A DNA stretch of 5,992 nt. Origin: Patescibacteria group bacterium. GTDB taxonomy: Bacteria; Patescibacteriota; Microgenomatia; UBA1406; GWC2-37-13. This document shows positions 1-5,530 of the stretch, in pieces (the stretch's first letter is position 1; every line of letters begins with the position of its first letter). A program made the translations under genes and the position numbers. The notes under the pieces were generated by a model, which did no database searches, was not told where the DNA came from, and saw only the letters and a list, made by a program, of their open reading frames with translations. The DNA lies in assembly GCA_943356515.1 (NCBI GenBank), contig CALRFM010000068.1, positions 1-5,992 on the forward strand, written 5' to 3'.

Positions 1-19
1 TATGAGTAGTATCTGACAT
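1..19 (-). CDS. 5' end of an unidentified gene, cut by the left edge
   Basis: Only six codons are visible, reading M-S-D-T-T-H before the window ends, so no function can be given. The call rests on context. The ATG sits exactly six bases downstream of a -10 hexamer (AATAAT) that is paired at 17 bases with a perfect TTGACA -35. That is the same promoter-to-ATG geometry as at the other transcription-unit starts in this window. There is no ribosome binding site, as expected for a leaderless message. The gene would be divergent from the membrane protein gene beginning at 142. If the frame closes soon beyond the edge, the promoter may serve something else. Confidence 0.45.
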
Positions 20-54
20 AATTTTATTATTAGCACAAAAGTAAAATTTGTCAA
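20..54 (-). promoter_or_regulatory. Sigma70-type promoter for the left-edge gene
   Basis: On the minus strand a perfect -35 TTGACA lies at 54-49, followed by a 17-base spacer and the -10 AATAAT at 31-26 (5 of 6 matches to TATAAT). The ATG at 19 is six bases beyond the -10, so the predicted start of transcription coincides with the start codon. This is the best consensus promoter in the window. Confidence 0.6.
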
Positions 55-71
55 GTTAAATCCTTTTGTTC

Positions 72-91
72 ATTCCCGTGTAGACGGGAAT
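72..91. repeat. Perfect hairpin palindrome between divergent promoters
   Basis: ATTCCCGT at 72-79 and ACGGGAAT at 84-91 form an 8-base perfect inverted repeat around the loop GTAG. It lies upstream of the -35 of the leftward promoter and upstream of the -10 boxes of the rightward one, so neither predicted transcript contains it and a terminator role is unlikely. It resembles the short dispersed ATTCCCG...CGGGAAT palindromes (REP-like elements) known from many bacterial genomes, or it could bind a regulator. A related palindrome lies at 1499-1515. Confidence 0.6.
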
Positions 92-116
92 CTCAATGAT
101 TGTTTCCGCTTGAAAT

Positions 117-135
117 TGATATAATCTGGTATAGT
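117..135 (+). promoter_or_regulatory. Two adjacent extended -10 promoters before the 142 gene
   Basis: TGA-TATAAT at 117-125 is a consensus extended -10 (TGn plus TATAAT). TGG-TATAGT at 127-135 is a second one. The second ends six bases before the ATG at 142, giving a leaderless transcript; the first would give a leader of about ten bases. No good -35 lies at the usual distance from either, which extended -10 promoters tolerate. Confidence 0.5.
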
Positions 136-141
136 AAAATT

Positions 142-792
142 ATGGAAGAAAATACCACCCCACAAACCCCAGATCTTGTTGAAAGTAATAATGAAGTCAC
201 TCCTCCGCCTCATAAATCCATGCTTGCATATATTGTGATTGGTCTTGTGATATTGGCTGCTGGATTGGTTGGTGGATTCTATGCTCGCAACTTCTTTCCC
301 GAACAAAGACCAATCCCTCCTCTTGAAGAACCAGATGCTGAAACTCAAGCACGTTTTGACAAAGAAAATGAAGAATATGCAGAAAAGCTAAAGAAGCAAG
401 AAATGGAAGGAAATGAAGGTAACATTTTAAGTACAGTTTCAGGTAAACTCTGCTATCCATCAGACCATCTACCACAAGGAAATATCGTAGCAAAAGATAT
501 TCAAACTAAAGAGCTTTTTACACAAAAATATCCAGGGAGCGGCAATGGAGGAAAAAGCACATTTGATATGGAATTACCAGAAGGCACATACATTTTTAGA
601 TATGAAGCAGGGGTAAATGAAAATAAACCTGATGAATTTCTTGCTGGATATTACACTCAATGCGCAACAATTACAGATAGGGGTTGTTTAGATACTGAAC
701 ATCAACTCATTCAGGTGCAGGTATCAAGTCAGTCTGTTGCAGAAAGCATTAGTCTTTGTGATTTTTATTATAGCGCTGAGCCTGATTTTTAG
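142..792 (+). CDS. Single-pass membrane protein with a cysteine-containing outer domain
   Basis: The protein has 216 residues. A hydrophilic proline-rich N-terminus (residues 1-26) is followed by one hydrophobic membrane helix (about 27-47), a charged, Glu/Lys-rich, probably helical linker (about 60-92) and a C-terminal domain (about 97-210). The C-terminal domain begins V-S-G-K-L-C-Y-P-S and includes the segment L-P-E-G-T-Y. That pattern recalls the transthyretin-like or carboxypeptidase-regulatory beta-sandwich fold, but this is a weak resemblance. The outer domain holds four cysteines (104, 174, 182, 206), enough for two disulfides if it faces an oxidising exterior. The ATG at 142 is preferred to an upstream in-frame TTG at 100, because the extended -10 boxes lie between them and 142 matches the leaderless spacing seen elsewhere. 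There is no ribosome binding site. It seems to be a single-gene unit, convergent with the tRNA. I do not recognise a named family, and its function is unknown. Confidence 0.85.
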   Translation: MEENTTPQTPDLVESNNEVTPPPHKSMLAYIVIGLVILAAGLVGGFYARNFFPEQRPIPPLEEPDAETQARFDKENEEYAEKLKKQEMEGNEGNILSTVSGKLCYPSDHLPQGNIVAKDIQTKELFTQKYPGSGNGGKSTFDMELPEGTYIFRYEAGVNENKPDEFLAGYYTQCATITDRGCLDTEHQLIQVQVSSQSVAESISLCDFYYSAEPDF

Positions 793-939
793 GTTATTTT
801 CAGATTCATCTTCTTAAGTCAGAGCTCTCCGCATGCAAGTTTGAAGAGTGTCGAGTTTATTTCGCCATCACAGATTGTAATCTTCAACAAAACCTGCAGA
901 TAAATTTGCCGGAATATAAACTTTTGGGAATCGAATTTG

Positions 940-1012
940 TGGACCTGACGGGGGTCGAACCCGTAACCTTCTGACTGCCAGCCAGACGCGCTGCCAATTG
1001 CGCCACAGGCCC
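940..1012 (-). tRNA. tRNA-Ala (anticodon GGC)
   Basis: The 73-base minus-strand sequence folds as a complete cloverleaf. It has a 7-base acceptor stem (GGGCCTG with CAGGTCC), a GCGC/GCGC D-stem with an 8-base loop containing GG, and an anticodon stem TCTGG/TCAGA with loop CTGGCAG. The anticodon GGC is at 979-977. The variable loop has 5 bases and the T-arm is ACGGG-TTCGACC-CCCGT. The acceptor stem carries a G3-U70 pair, the classic alanine identity element, and the discriminator base is A. The 3' CCA is not encoded (the next bases are CAA), so it must be added by a CCA-adding enzyme. The gene lies 35 bases downstream of the TPR-like protein gene on the same strand. Confidence 0.95.
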
Positions 1013-1029
1013 TAGATTTACAGAAATAT

Positions 1030-1035
1030 ATTATA
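1030..1035 (-). promoter_or_regulatory. Likely -10 box of the tRNA-Ala gene
   Basis: A perfect TATAAT on the minus strand ends 17 bases before the tRNA 5' end, so transcription would begin about 11 bases upstream of the mature tRNA. No recognisable -35 is found at 16-18 bases; that region overlaps the end of the upstream coding sequence. Read-through from the TPR-like gene could also supply the tRNA. Confidence 0.4.
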
Positions 1036-1047
1036 CCCTATACAAGG

Positions 1048-1488
1048 CTACATACCTATTGCCGGATCAACCACACGTGCCTGACTCATATAATAATCAG
1101 CTTGTATTGTATTTTCTTCTTGGCCATAAAGAATCGATAACGCATACAACACATCACGTGCATACGGATTGGATTGTAATAATGATTCATAATATTCAAT
1201 AAGTTCCTGCCTGTTGCGATGAGCTGAAGACAAATCATCGGCGTACATTGTTTCATCGGTGGCGACATGGTCAAACATTTCGTAGTGCAAATCGTTACCG
1301 CGACTTATGGCGTAGAACGATATAATGGCATTTTCTTCACCATGAACAATACGTTCAAAAAGTGATGGAACCAATTGTGACGCCATCACATTCACTACCA
1401 CAAACATAACGAGTGCTGTGCTTGCTAAGATGATAGAAGTGTTTACTATGGCTTGTAGAAAGGGTTCTTGTTTGGTTGTCTTGGGCAT
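1048..1488 (-). CDS. Membrane-anchored TPR-like protein
   Basis: The protein has 146 residues. A short basic N-terminus is followed by one hydrophobic helix (about 12-34) that should act as an uncleaved anchor. A polar region follows (about 40-90), then a helical C-terminal part (about 91-143). The C-terminal part reads like one and a half to two tetratricopeptide units: helices near 93-105, 109-121 and 125-140, with Tyr/Leu/Ala at packing positions and the typical N-P and D-P turns at S-N-P-Y (106-109) and V-D-P-A (140-143). Such domains bind other proteins, so a scaffold or adaptor role at the membrane is plausible, but no specific partner can be named. The ATG at 1488 follows a TATAAT by five bases, without a ribosome binding site. 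It is divergent from the pilus operon, sharing a 73-base regulatory gap, so a link to the pilus is possible but unproven. Confidence 0.85.
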   Translation of the reverse strand: MPKTTKQEPFLQAIVNTSIILASTALVMFVVVNVMASQLVPSLFERIVHGEENAIISFYAISRGNDLHYEMFDHVATDETMYADDLSSAHRNRQELIEYYESLLQSNPYARDVLYALSILYGQEENTIQADYYMSQARVVDPAIGM

Positions 1489-1493
1489 GCTCT

Positions 1494-1499
1494 ATTATA
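1494..1499 (-). promoter_or_regulatory. -10 box of the TPR-like protein gene (leaderless)
   Basis: A perfect minus-strand TATAAT lies five bases before the ATG at 1488, so transcription should begin at or next to the start codon. No good -35 lies at 16-18 bases, where the sequence is close to TATCTT. Most of the spacer is taken up by the 1499-1515 palindrome, which suggests regulated or weak use. Confidence 0.5.
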
Positions 1500-1515
1500 T
1501 CCCGCTCAGCGGGAT
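1499..1515. repeat. Palindrome in the divergent promoter region
   Basis: ATCCCGC at 1499-1505 and GCGGGAT at 1509-1515 form a 7-base perfect inverted repeat around TCA. It fills the spacer of the leftward promoter, touching its -10, and lies just upstream of the -35 of the rightward operon promoter. Neither predicted transcript contains it, so it should act as DNA rather than as an RNA hairpin. It is a candidate operator or a small dispersed palindrome, and its arms resemble those of the 72-91 element. Confidence 0.55.
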
Positions 1516-1526
1516 TAAGATAGTAC

Positions 1527-1555
1527 TTGCTCACAGTACGTGACTCCTCTATACT
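1527..1555 (+). promoter_or_regulatory. Promoter of the Hpt-receiver-pilus operon (leaderless)
   Basis: A -35 TTGCTC at 1527-1532 and a -10 TATACT at 1550-1555 are separated by exactly 17 bases. The -10 ends six bases before the ATG at 1562, so the first base of the message should be the first base of the start codon. A 5-base inverted repeat (GTACT at 1523-1527, AGTAC at 1535-1539) brackets the -35 and could be an operator half-site pair, though it is short enough to be chance. Confidence 0.6.
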
Positions 1556-1561
1556 GAATCT

Positions 1562-1906
1562 ATGGTTGTAGATTTACAAAAATATCAAGATCTCTATTTC
1601 CAAGAAGCAGACCGCTTTCTAACTCAAATGCATGAAGAGTTAGATAAGAAAGATATCTCAACACTGCATAGATTGTCTCATTCTATGAAAAGCAGGAGCT
1701 TGGTCATGGGTTATCCACAGTTAGGTACCATAGGGAAAGCACTTGAGTTTTATTTTAGAGATATTAATGAAGGAACAAGGACAGCTCCCCGTGATCTAGC
1801 TCGTGTTATTAAACCAATGCTCGATACTATAAAAAGCTCACTGGAAGATATAAAAGCAGGTAACCCTGAACATGACATGGCCGCACTTATTACACAATTA
1901 GATTAA
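1562..1906 (+). CDS. Stand-alone Hpt (histidine phosphotransfer) protein
   Basis: The protein has 114 residues, about the size of one Hpt domain and nothing else. The core reads L-H-R-L-S-H-S-M-K-S-R-S-L-V-M-G-Y, matching the Hpt/CheA-P1 signature around the phospho-accepting histidine (A-H-S-L-K-G-x-S-x-x-M-G-F). His40 is the expected phosphosite and Lys43 the conserved lysine three residues later; the usual glycine after the lysine is Ser44 here. Amphipathic helices before (about 4-30) and after (about 53-66, 78-98) fit a four-helix bundle. The protein is soluble, with no signal or membrane segment. Known Hpt domains pass phosphate between a histidine kinase and a receiver, and the next gene encodes a receiver, making it the likely partner. 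No kinase catalytic domain is encoded here. It is the first gene of the pilus operon, with no ribosome binding site. Confidence 0.85.
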   Translation: MVVDLQKYQDLYFQEADRFLTQMHEELDKKDISTLHRLSHSMKSRSLVMGYPQLGTIGKALEFYFRDINEGTRTAPRDLARVIKPMLDTIKSSLEDIKAGNPEHDMAALITQLD

Positions 1907-1918
1907 TCACCACACCTT

Positions 1919-2284
1919 ATGAAAGTACTTATTGCAGAAGACGACACCTTTTTTCAAAAATTTTATTCAACAGAATTGCTAGAGCTCGGCTACGAGGTTG
2001 AAATTGCGGGAAATGGCGTTGAGGCGTTAGAAAAAATGAGAGCAAATAAACCCAACATACTCATACTCGACATCATCATGCCAGAAAAAGATGGTTTTGA
2101 GGTACTTGAGGAAATGTCACAAGATACGAGTCTTAAATCTATTCCCGTTTTGGTGTTTTCTACCCTTGGACAGGAACAAGATATGAAGCGCGCTACTGAC
2201 TTGGGAGCAAAACATTTTATCAATAAAAGCTTTTTTGATTTTGATGCACTGGTTGCGAAAATGAAAGAAATTACTCAATTGTAG
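1919..2284 (+). CDS. CheY-like single-domain response regulator
   Basis: The protein has 121 residues, one complete receiver domain with no output domain. The receiver landmarks are present: acidic pocket E7-D8-D9, phospho-acceptor Asp51 in L-I-L-D-I-I-M-P, the switch Ser81 in V-F-S-T, Phe100 at the aromatic switch position, and conserved Lys103. Lys103 is followed by Ser instead of the usual Pro. Proteins of this type act by phosphorylation-dependent binding to a target. Here the pair with the upstream Hpt gene (12 bases away) and the downstream pilB (12 bases away) suggests control of pilus assembly, comparable in concept to PilG/PilH of the Pseudomonas Pil-Chp system. That functional link is an inference from gene order. 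There is no Shine-Dalgarno sequence before the ATG; the gap is C/A-rich. Confidence 0.9.
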   Translation: MKVLIAEDDTFFQKFYSTELLELGYEVEIAGNGVEALEKMRANKPNILILDIIMPEKDGFEVLEEMSQDTSLKSIPVLVFSTLGQEQDMKRATDLGAKHFINKSFFDFDALVAKMKEITQL

Positions 2285-2296
2285 AAACCCATATTT

Positions 2297-3973
2297 ATGT
2301 TATTGCAAAAAGAAGAACTCATAACACTCCTTAAGAAAATAGATGTCTTAAATGATAAGAAGCTCAAAGATGTGGAAGATTTTATGAAAAATGCTCACGC
2401 AGATTTTCAGGAATCGCTTCTTCAACTCAATATCATAACCGATGAGAAACTGGGCATCACCGTAGCAAATCACATGAAGATTCCTTTCATTTCTTTGTCC
2501 AAGATATCTATCCCTGAAGATGTGTTCCATATAGTCCCCGAAAAAATTGCACGGAAGAAAAAGGTCATTGCGTTTGCCCGAGATAATGGAAGCATAAAAC
2601 TTGCCATGGCTGACCCCAAAAACCAAGAAATGATAGATATGGTGGCACATAAGACCCAATCTAAAGTCGTTCCTCACCTTGCTACAGAACGCGATATTAT
2701 GAATGCATTTTATATCTTCAAAAGAGATCTCCAAGCTTCATTTGACACACTGCTGAGTAAGTCATCTGCTAAAGCACTTGCCAAAGATGTTCCTGTTTCA
2801 AAAATAGTAAATCTTATATTAGAAACAGCTTATTATGACAAAGTGTCTGATGTACATATAGAACCTCAAGAAGAAAGCGGGCTCATTCGGTATCGTATCG
2901 ATGGTATTTTACATGATGTGGTGACATATCCATTAGTCCTTCATGATCGTATTATGACCCGTCTCAAAGTGCTCTCTCGCCTGCGCACCGATGAGCATAT
3001 GAGCCCTCAAGATGGAAAGTTGCGCTTTGAAATAGAAGATAGTTATATTGATTTACGCCTCTCGATCATCCCTATTGTCGAAGGAGAAAAGGCAGTGCTT
3101 CGACTTCTATCTGCGCACAATAAGAATATTACGCTGACCGATTTGGGTATGAATGATAAAGATTTGGAACGGGTAAGTAGAGCATACGGAAAATCTTACG
3201 GCATGATCTTATCTACTGGGCCTACTGGTTCTGGTAAATCTACTACTATCTATGCCATATTAAAAGTCCTCAACACCAGGTCAAAAAATATCACAACTAT
3301 TGAAGACCCTGTGGAGTATCGCATTAAAGGAGTTAACCAAATTCAAGTAAATAAAAAGGCAGACCTTACCTTTGCAAGTGGTTTGCGTTCAGTGCTGCGA
3401 CAGGATCCAAATATTGTATTTGTGGGAGAAATTCGAGACAAAGAAACAGCAAGCATTGCAGTTAACGCCGCACTTACTGGCCATTTAGTGGTATCAACCC
3501 TTCATACAAACGATGCCGCAACTACGCCGCCCCGACTGATTGATATGGATGTAGAACCTTTCTTAGTTGCTTCTACGGTAAATATTATTATTGCACAACG
3601 TCTGCTTCGCAAGATTTGTGATATGTGTAAATCTACATTCGAAATTAAAAGTGAGGATTTAGATAAAAATATTCCTGCAGGTCTTATTAAGAAATATTTT
3701 GGGGACAAAAACTCTATTCATATATACAAAGGCGCTGGGTGCACCATATGTCATGGTACTGGGTACATGGGCCGTTTAGGGGTGTATGAAGTGCTTGAAG
3801 TTACCAAGGCAATGCGCGAGCTGATTTTGAAAAAGGTAGATTCTGATTTGATTCTTTCACAAGCCACCAAAGACGGTATGACTATTATGCTTGACGATGG
3901 GCTCGATAAAGTGGCACAAGGACTTACTACTATTGAAGAGGTGTTACGGGTAACGAAAGTTGATTTTGAATAA
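2297..3973 (+). CDS. pilB: Type IV pilus / type II secretion assembly ATPase PilB/GspE
   Basis: The 558-residue cytoplasmic ATPase is a normal length for PilB/GspE. An N-terminal GspE-type domain (about 1-140) includes the conserved A-M-A-D-P-K-N segment (104-109). The second domain contains D-V-H-I-E-P (185-190), Y-R-I-D-G (199-203) and S-P-Q-D-G (236-240). The motor core has Walker A G-P-T-G-S-G-K-S-T (308-316), the Asp box T-I-E-D-P-V-E-Y (334-341), Walker B with catalytic Glu378 (V-G-E-I-R-D), and the His box T-G-H-L-V-V-S-T-L-H-T-N-D (394-406). A tetracysteine zinc site (C441, C444, C482, C485) is typical of the GspE/PilB subfamily and argues against the retraction ATPase PilT. After the His box the usual A-P-G-A is A-T-T-P-P, a small oddity. 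The ATPase would drive pilin insertion through PilC. The stop codon is one base from the pilC ATG. Confidence 0.96.
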   Translation: MLLQKEELITLLKKIDVLNDKKLKDVEDFMKNAHADFQESLLQLNIITDEKLGITVANHMKIPFISLSKISIPEDVFHIVPEKIARKKKVIAFARDNGSIKLAMADPKNQEMIDMVAHKTQSKVVPHLATERDIMNAFYIFKRDLQASFDTLLSKSSAKALAKDVPVSKIVNLILETAYYDKVSDVHIEPQEESGLIRYRIDGILHDVVTYPLVLHDRIMTRLKVLSRLRTDEHMSPQDGKLRFEIEDSYIDLRLSIIPIVEGEKAVLRLLSAHNKNITLTDLGMNDKDLERVSRAYGKSYGMILSTGPTGSGKSTTIYAILKVLNTRSKNITTIEDPVEYRIKGVNQIQVNKKADLTFASGLRSVLRQDPNIVFVGEIRDKETASIAVNAALTGHLVVSTLHTNDAATTPPRLIDMDVEPFLVASTVNIIIAQRLLRKICDMCKSTFEIKSEDLDKNIPAGLIKKYFGDKNSIHIYKGAGCTICHGTGYMGRLGVYEVLEVTKAMRELILKKVDSDLILSQATKDGMTIMLDDGLDKVAQGLTTIEEVLRVTKVDFE

Positions 3974-3974
3974 T

Positions 3975-5039
3975 ATGCAAGAACAGATTGATACGAGAGG
4001 AATCTCGCTGAGCGCCAAAGATAAAATGGCGCTTCTGGATAATTTATCTACCATGCTTACTGCAGGCATATCTATTCTTGAAGCAGTAGATTCACTCATT
4101 GAAGATTCCAAAGGTAGTCAACAAAAATTGTTATTTGTACTCCGTAAAGATCTCGTCCAAGGAAAGCATGTTTATAATGCGCTTGCACGCTTTCCCCATG
4201 TGTTTGATCATGTTACGGTAAATATTATTAAGGCTTCAGAAGAAGCGGGAACGCTCGATATTACGCTCAAAGATATCAAGAATCACATACAGAAAGAGAT
4301 GGAATTTACCGATAAAATTCGCTCCGCTATGATTTACCCAGTTCTTATTTTTATAGTATTTATTGGCGTGCTCCTGATGATACTCGTGGTTGTTATGCCA
4401 AAAATGGCTACCGTATTTACCCGTATGAAAGTCGAGCTTCCGCTTCCAACGAAGATTATGATTTTTTCATCTGCATTTATTTTAAATAACTCAATTGCGC
4501 TTATTATTGGTCTTGTTATAGCGCTCATACTTCTGGTTGTGTTATATAAAAAAAAGCGGTCCCTAGTGATGGGAGTATTTTTCTCACTCCCTTTAATATC
4601 AGGACTGATAAAACAAATAGACATTTCAAGGTTCACACGGAGTATGTTTCTTCTTTTGTCTGCCGGGCTTACACTCACAAGCGCCCTTGAGCTTTGTGCC
4701 GATGTGGTATGGCGTAGCGATATGAAACGTCTTATATTGCATGCTAAAGAAACCGTTTTGGGGGGACGCAGGGTATCAGATGGATTTCGCGATAAGAAGG
4801 GATTTATTCCTATGATTGTGGTCAAACTTATTGAAGCGGGTGAAAAAACAGGTTCACTCGATAAATCTATGCAAGATATCTCAGAACACATGGATTATGA
4901 AGTTTCAAGAACCCTTACCACCCTTACTGCACTCCTGGAACCAATCATGCTTATATTTATTGGTGTCATAGTCGGCGGCATGATGGTCTCAATTATTGCT
5001 CCTATTTACAGTCTCATCGGCTCAGTTAATGGAGGTTAA
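3975..5039 (+). CDS. pilC: Type IV pilus inner-membrane platform protein PilC/GspF
   Basis: The protein has 354 residues with two GspF-type domains, the hallmark of this family. The first half carries L-S-T-M-L-T-A-G-I-S-I-L-E-A (24-37) and A-S-E-E-A-G-T-L-D (87-95). The second repeats the pattern with F-L-L-L-S-A-G-L-T-L-T-S-A-L-E (225-239) and E-A-G-E-K-T-G-S-L-D (287-296). The membrane helices are about 119-141, 172-191 and 320-346, with L-P-L-P-T (155-159) after the first. It is somewhat shorter than the roughly 400-residue bacterial PilC because the N-terminal extension is reduced. PilC couples the ATPase to the pilin fibre. The ATG at 3975 follows the pilB TAA by one base. An alternative TTG at 3960 overlapping pilB would add five residues, but the ATG is preferred. 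There is no ribosome binding site, so coupling to pilB translation is likely. Confidence 0.94.
   Translation: MQEQIDTRGISLSAKDKMALLDNLSTMLTAGISILEAVDSLIEDSKGSQQKLLFVLRKDLVQGKHVYNALARFPHVFDHVTVNIIKASEEAGTLDITLKDIKNHIQKEMEFTDKIRSAMIYPVLIFIVFIGVLLMILVVVMPKMATVFTRMKVELPLPTKIMIFSSAFILNNSIALIIGLVIALILLVVLYKKKRSLVMGVFFSLPLISGLIKQIDISRFTRSMFLLLSAGLTLTSALELCADVVWRSDMKRLILHAKETVLGGRRVSDGFRDKKGFIPMIVVKLIEAGEKTGSLDKSMQDISEHMDYEVSRTLTTLTALLEPIMLIFIGVIVGGMMVSIIAPIYSLIGSVNGG
5031..5036 (+). promoter_or_regulatory. Possible Shine-Dalgarno for the FimT-like pilin
   Basis: GGAGGT forms the last two glycine codons of pilC and ends ten bases before the ATG at 5047. It is the only clear anti-16S-complementary stretch found before a gene start in this window. 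The spacing is slightly long, and the bases are also explained by coding for Gly-Gly, so chance is possible. If real, it supports 5047 as the start over the in-frame ATG at 5029. Confidence 0.4.
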
Positions 5040-5046
5040 CTATATT

Positions 5047-5529
5047 ATGCGTAATCATGGCTTTACTCTGATAGAGATAAGCATCGTACTTGCTATAACA
5101 GCGCTTCTTCTGTCGCTTGCTATGATTAGTTTAACCAGAGTGCAGACAAATACCTATGTAGATACCAGTGCGCAATCGCTTCTTTCAGATATTAAACTTC
5201 AACAAACCAATGCCATGAATGGGCGCTTAAGTCAAAGTGGAACAACCACGCAATATGGCATCCATTTTGAAACGAATAGCTACACACTTTTTGAGGGAAA
5301 TACGTACAATGAATTTGATGCGGCAAATTTCACCGTCACGCTGCAAGGAGCTACGGAGTTTAGCTTGATTACCTTCCCGTCTCGCCAAATCGTATTTGAA
5401 AAAGGCAGTGGTGAAATAGCGGAATTCATTGATGGGAGCAATACGATTGTTGTAGAAGATGTCGGTTCGGGGATTCAAACACAAATTAAGATGAACGCAT
5501 TAGGAGTTTTCACCACCATTCAACAATAA
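5047..5529 (+). CDS. GspH/FimT-like minor pilin (pseudopilin)
   Basis: The 160-residue protein has a classic class III prepilin signal: a short basic leader M-R-N-H-G, cleavage expected after Gly5, then F-T-L-I-E with the conserved Glu at mature position 5. A hydrophobic helix follows (about 8-28). The rest fits GspH/FimT minor pilins: a polar helix continuing to about residue 58 (Q-S-L-L-S-D-I-K-L-Q-Q-T-N-A) and a beta-rich globular part with no cysteines. A prepilin peptidase (PilD), not encoded here, would cut and methylate it, and the mature protein would sit at the fibre tip or prime assembly. The ATG at 5047 gives a leader of normal length; the earlier in-frame ATG at 5029 would add six residues. 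It lies seven bases after pilC and one base before the next pilin gene. Confidence 0.88.
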   Translation: MRNHGFTLIEISIVLAITALLLSLAMISLTRVQTNTYVDTSAQSLLSDIKLQQTNAMNGRLSQSGTTTQYGIHFETNSYTLFEGNTYNEFDAANFTVTLQGATEFSLITFPSRQIVFEKGSGEIAEFIDGSNTIVVEDVGSGIQTQIKMNALGVFTTIQQ

Positions 5530-5530
5530 T

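Noticed and set aside
100..141. Upstream TTG start for the membrane protein gene
   Set aside because: The added 14 codons overlap two extended -10 boxes, and the ATG at 142 matches the promoter spacing seen at the other unit starts.
841..887. Inverted repeat TTGAAGA...TCTTCAA as a bidirectional terminator between the 142 gene and the tRNA
   Set aside because: Only seven bases pair across a 33-base loop and there is no T-run on either side. A match of this length is expected by chance in a gap of this size.
819..938. Open minus-strand stretch of about 39 codons downstream of the tRNA
   Set aside because: It has no ATG start and no ribosome binding site or adjacent promoter, runs out of the tRNA gene, and its product is not recognisable; treated as noncoding.
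940..1012. tRNA-Ala as an integration site for a mobile element
   Set aside because: No duplicated tRNA 3' end, integrase or change in base composition is visible in the window.
2348..2734. Open minus-strand frame (128 codons) opposite the N-terminus of pilB
   Set aside because: The plus-strand frame encodes the conserved GspE N-terminal domain; the reverse frame is a shadow with no start signals.
4334..4891. Long open minus-strand frame (185 codons) opposite pilC
   Set aside because: It lies wholly within pilC, whose two GspF repeats and membrane helices explain the sequence. The minus-strand product shows no recognisable motif and has no promoter.
142..5529. Alternative genetic code, because no complete gene here ends in TGA
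   Set aside because: Seven stops (TAA or TAG only) is a small sample. The genes translate sensibly with the standard code, with no in-frame TGA inside conserved domains and with TGG used for Trp.
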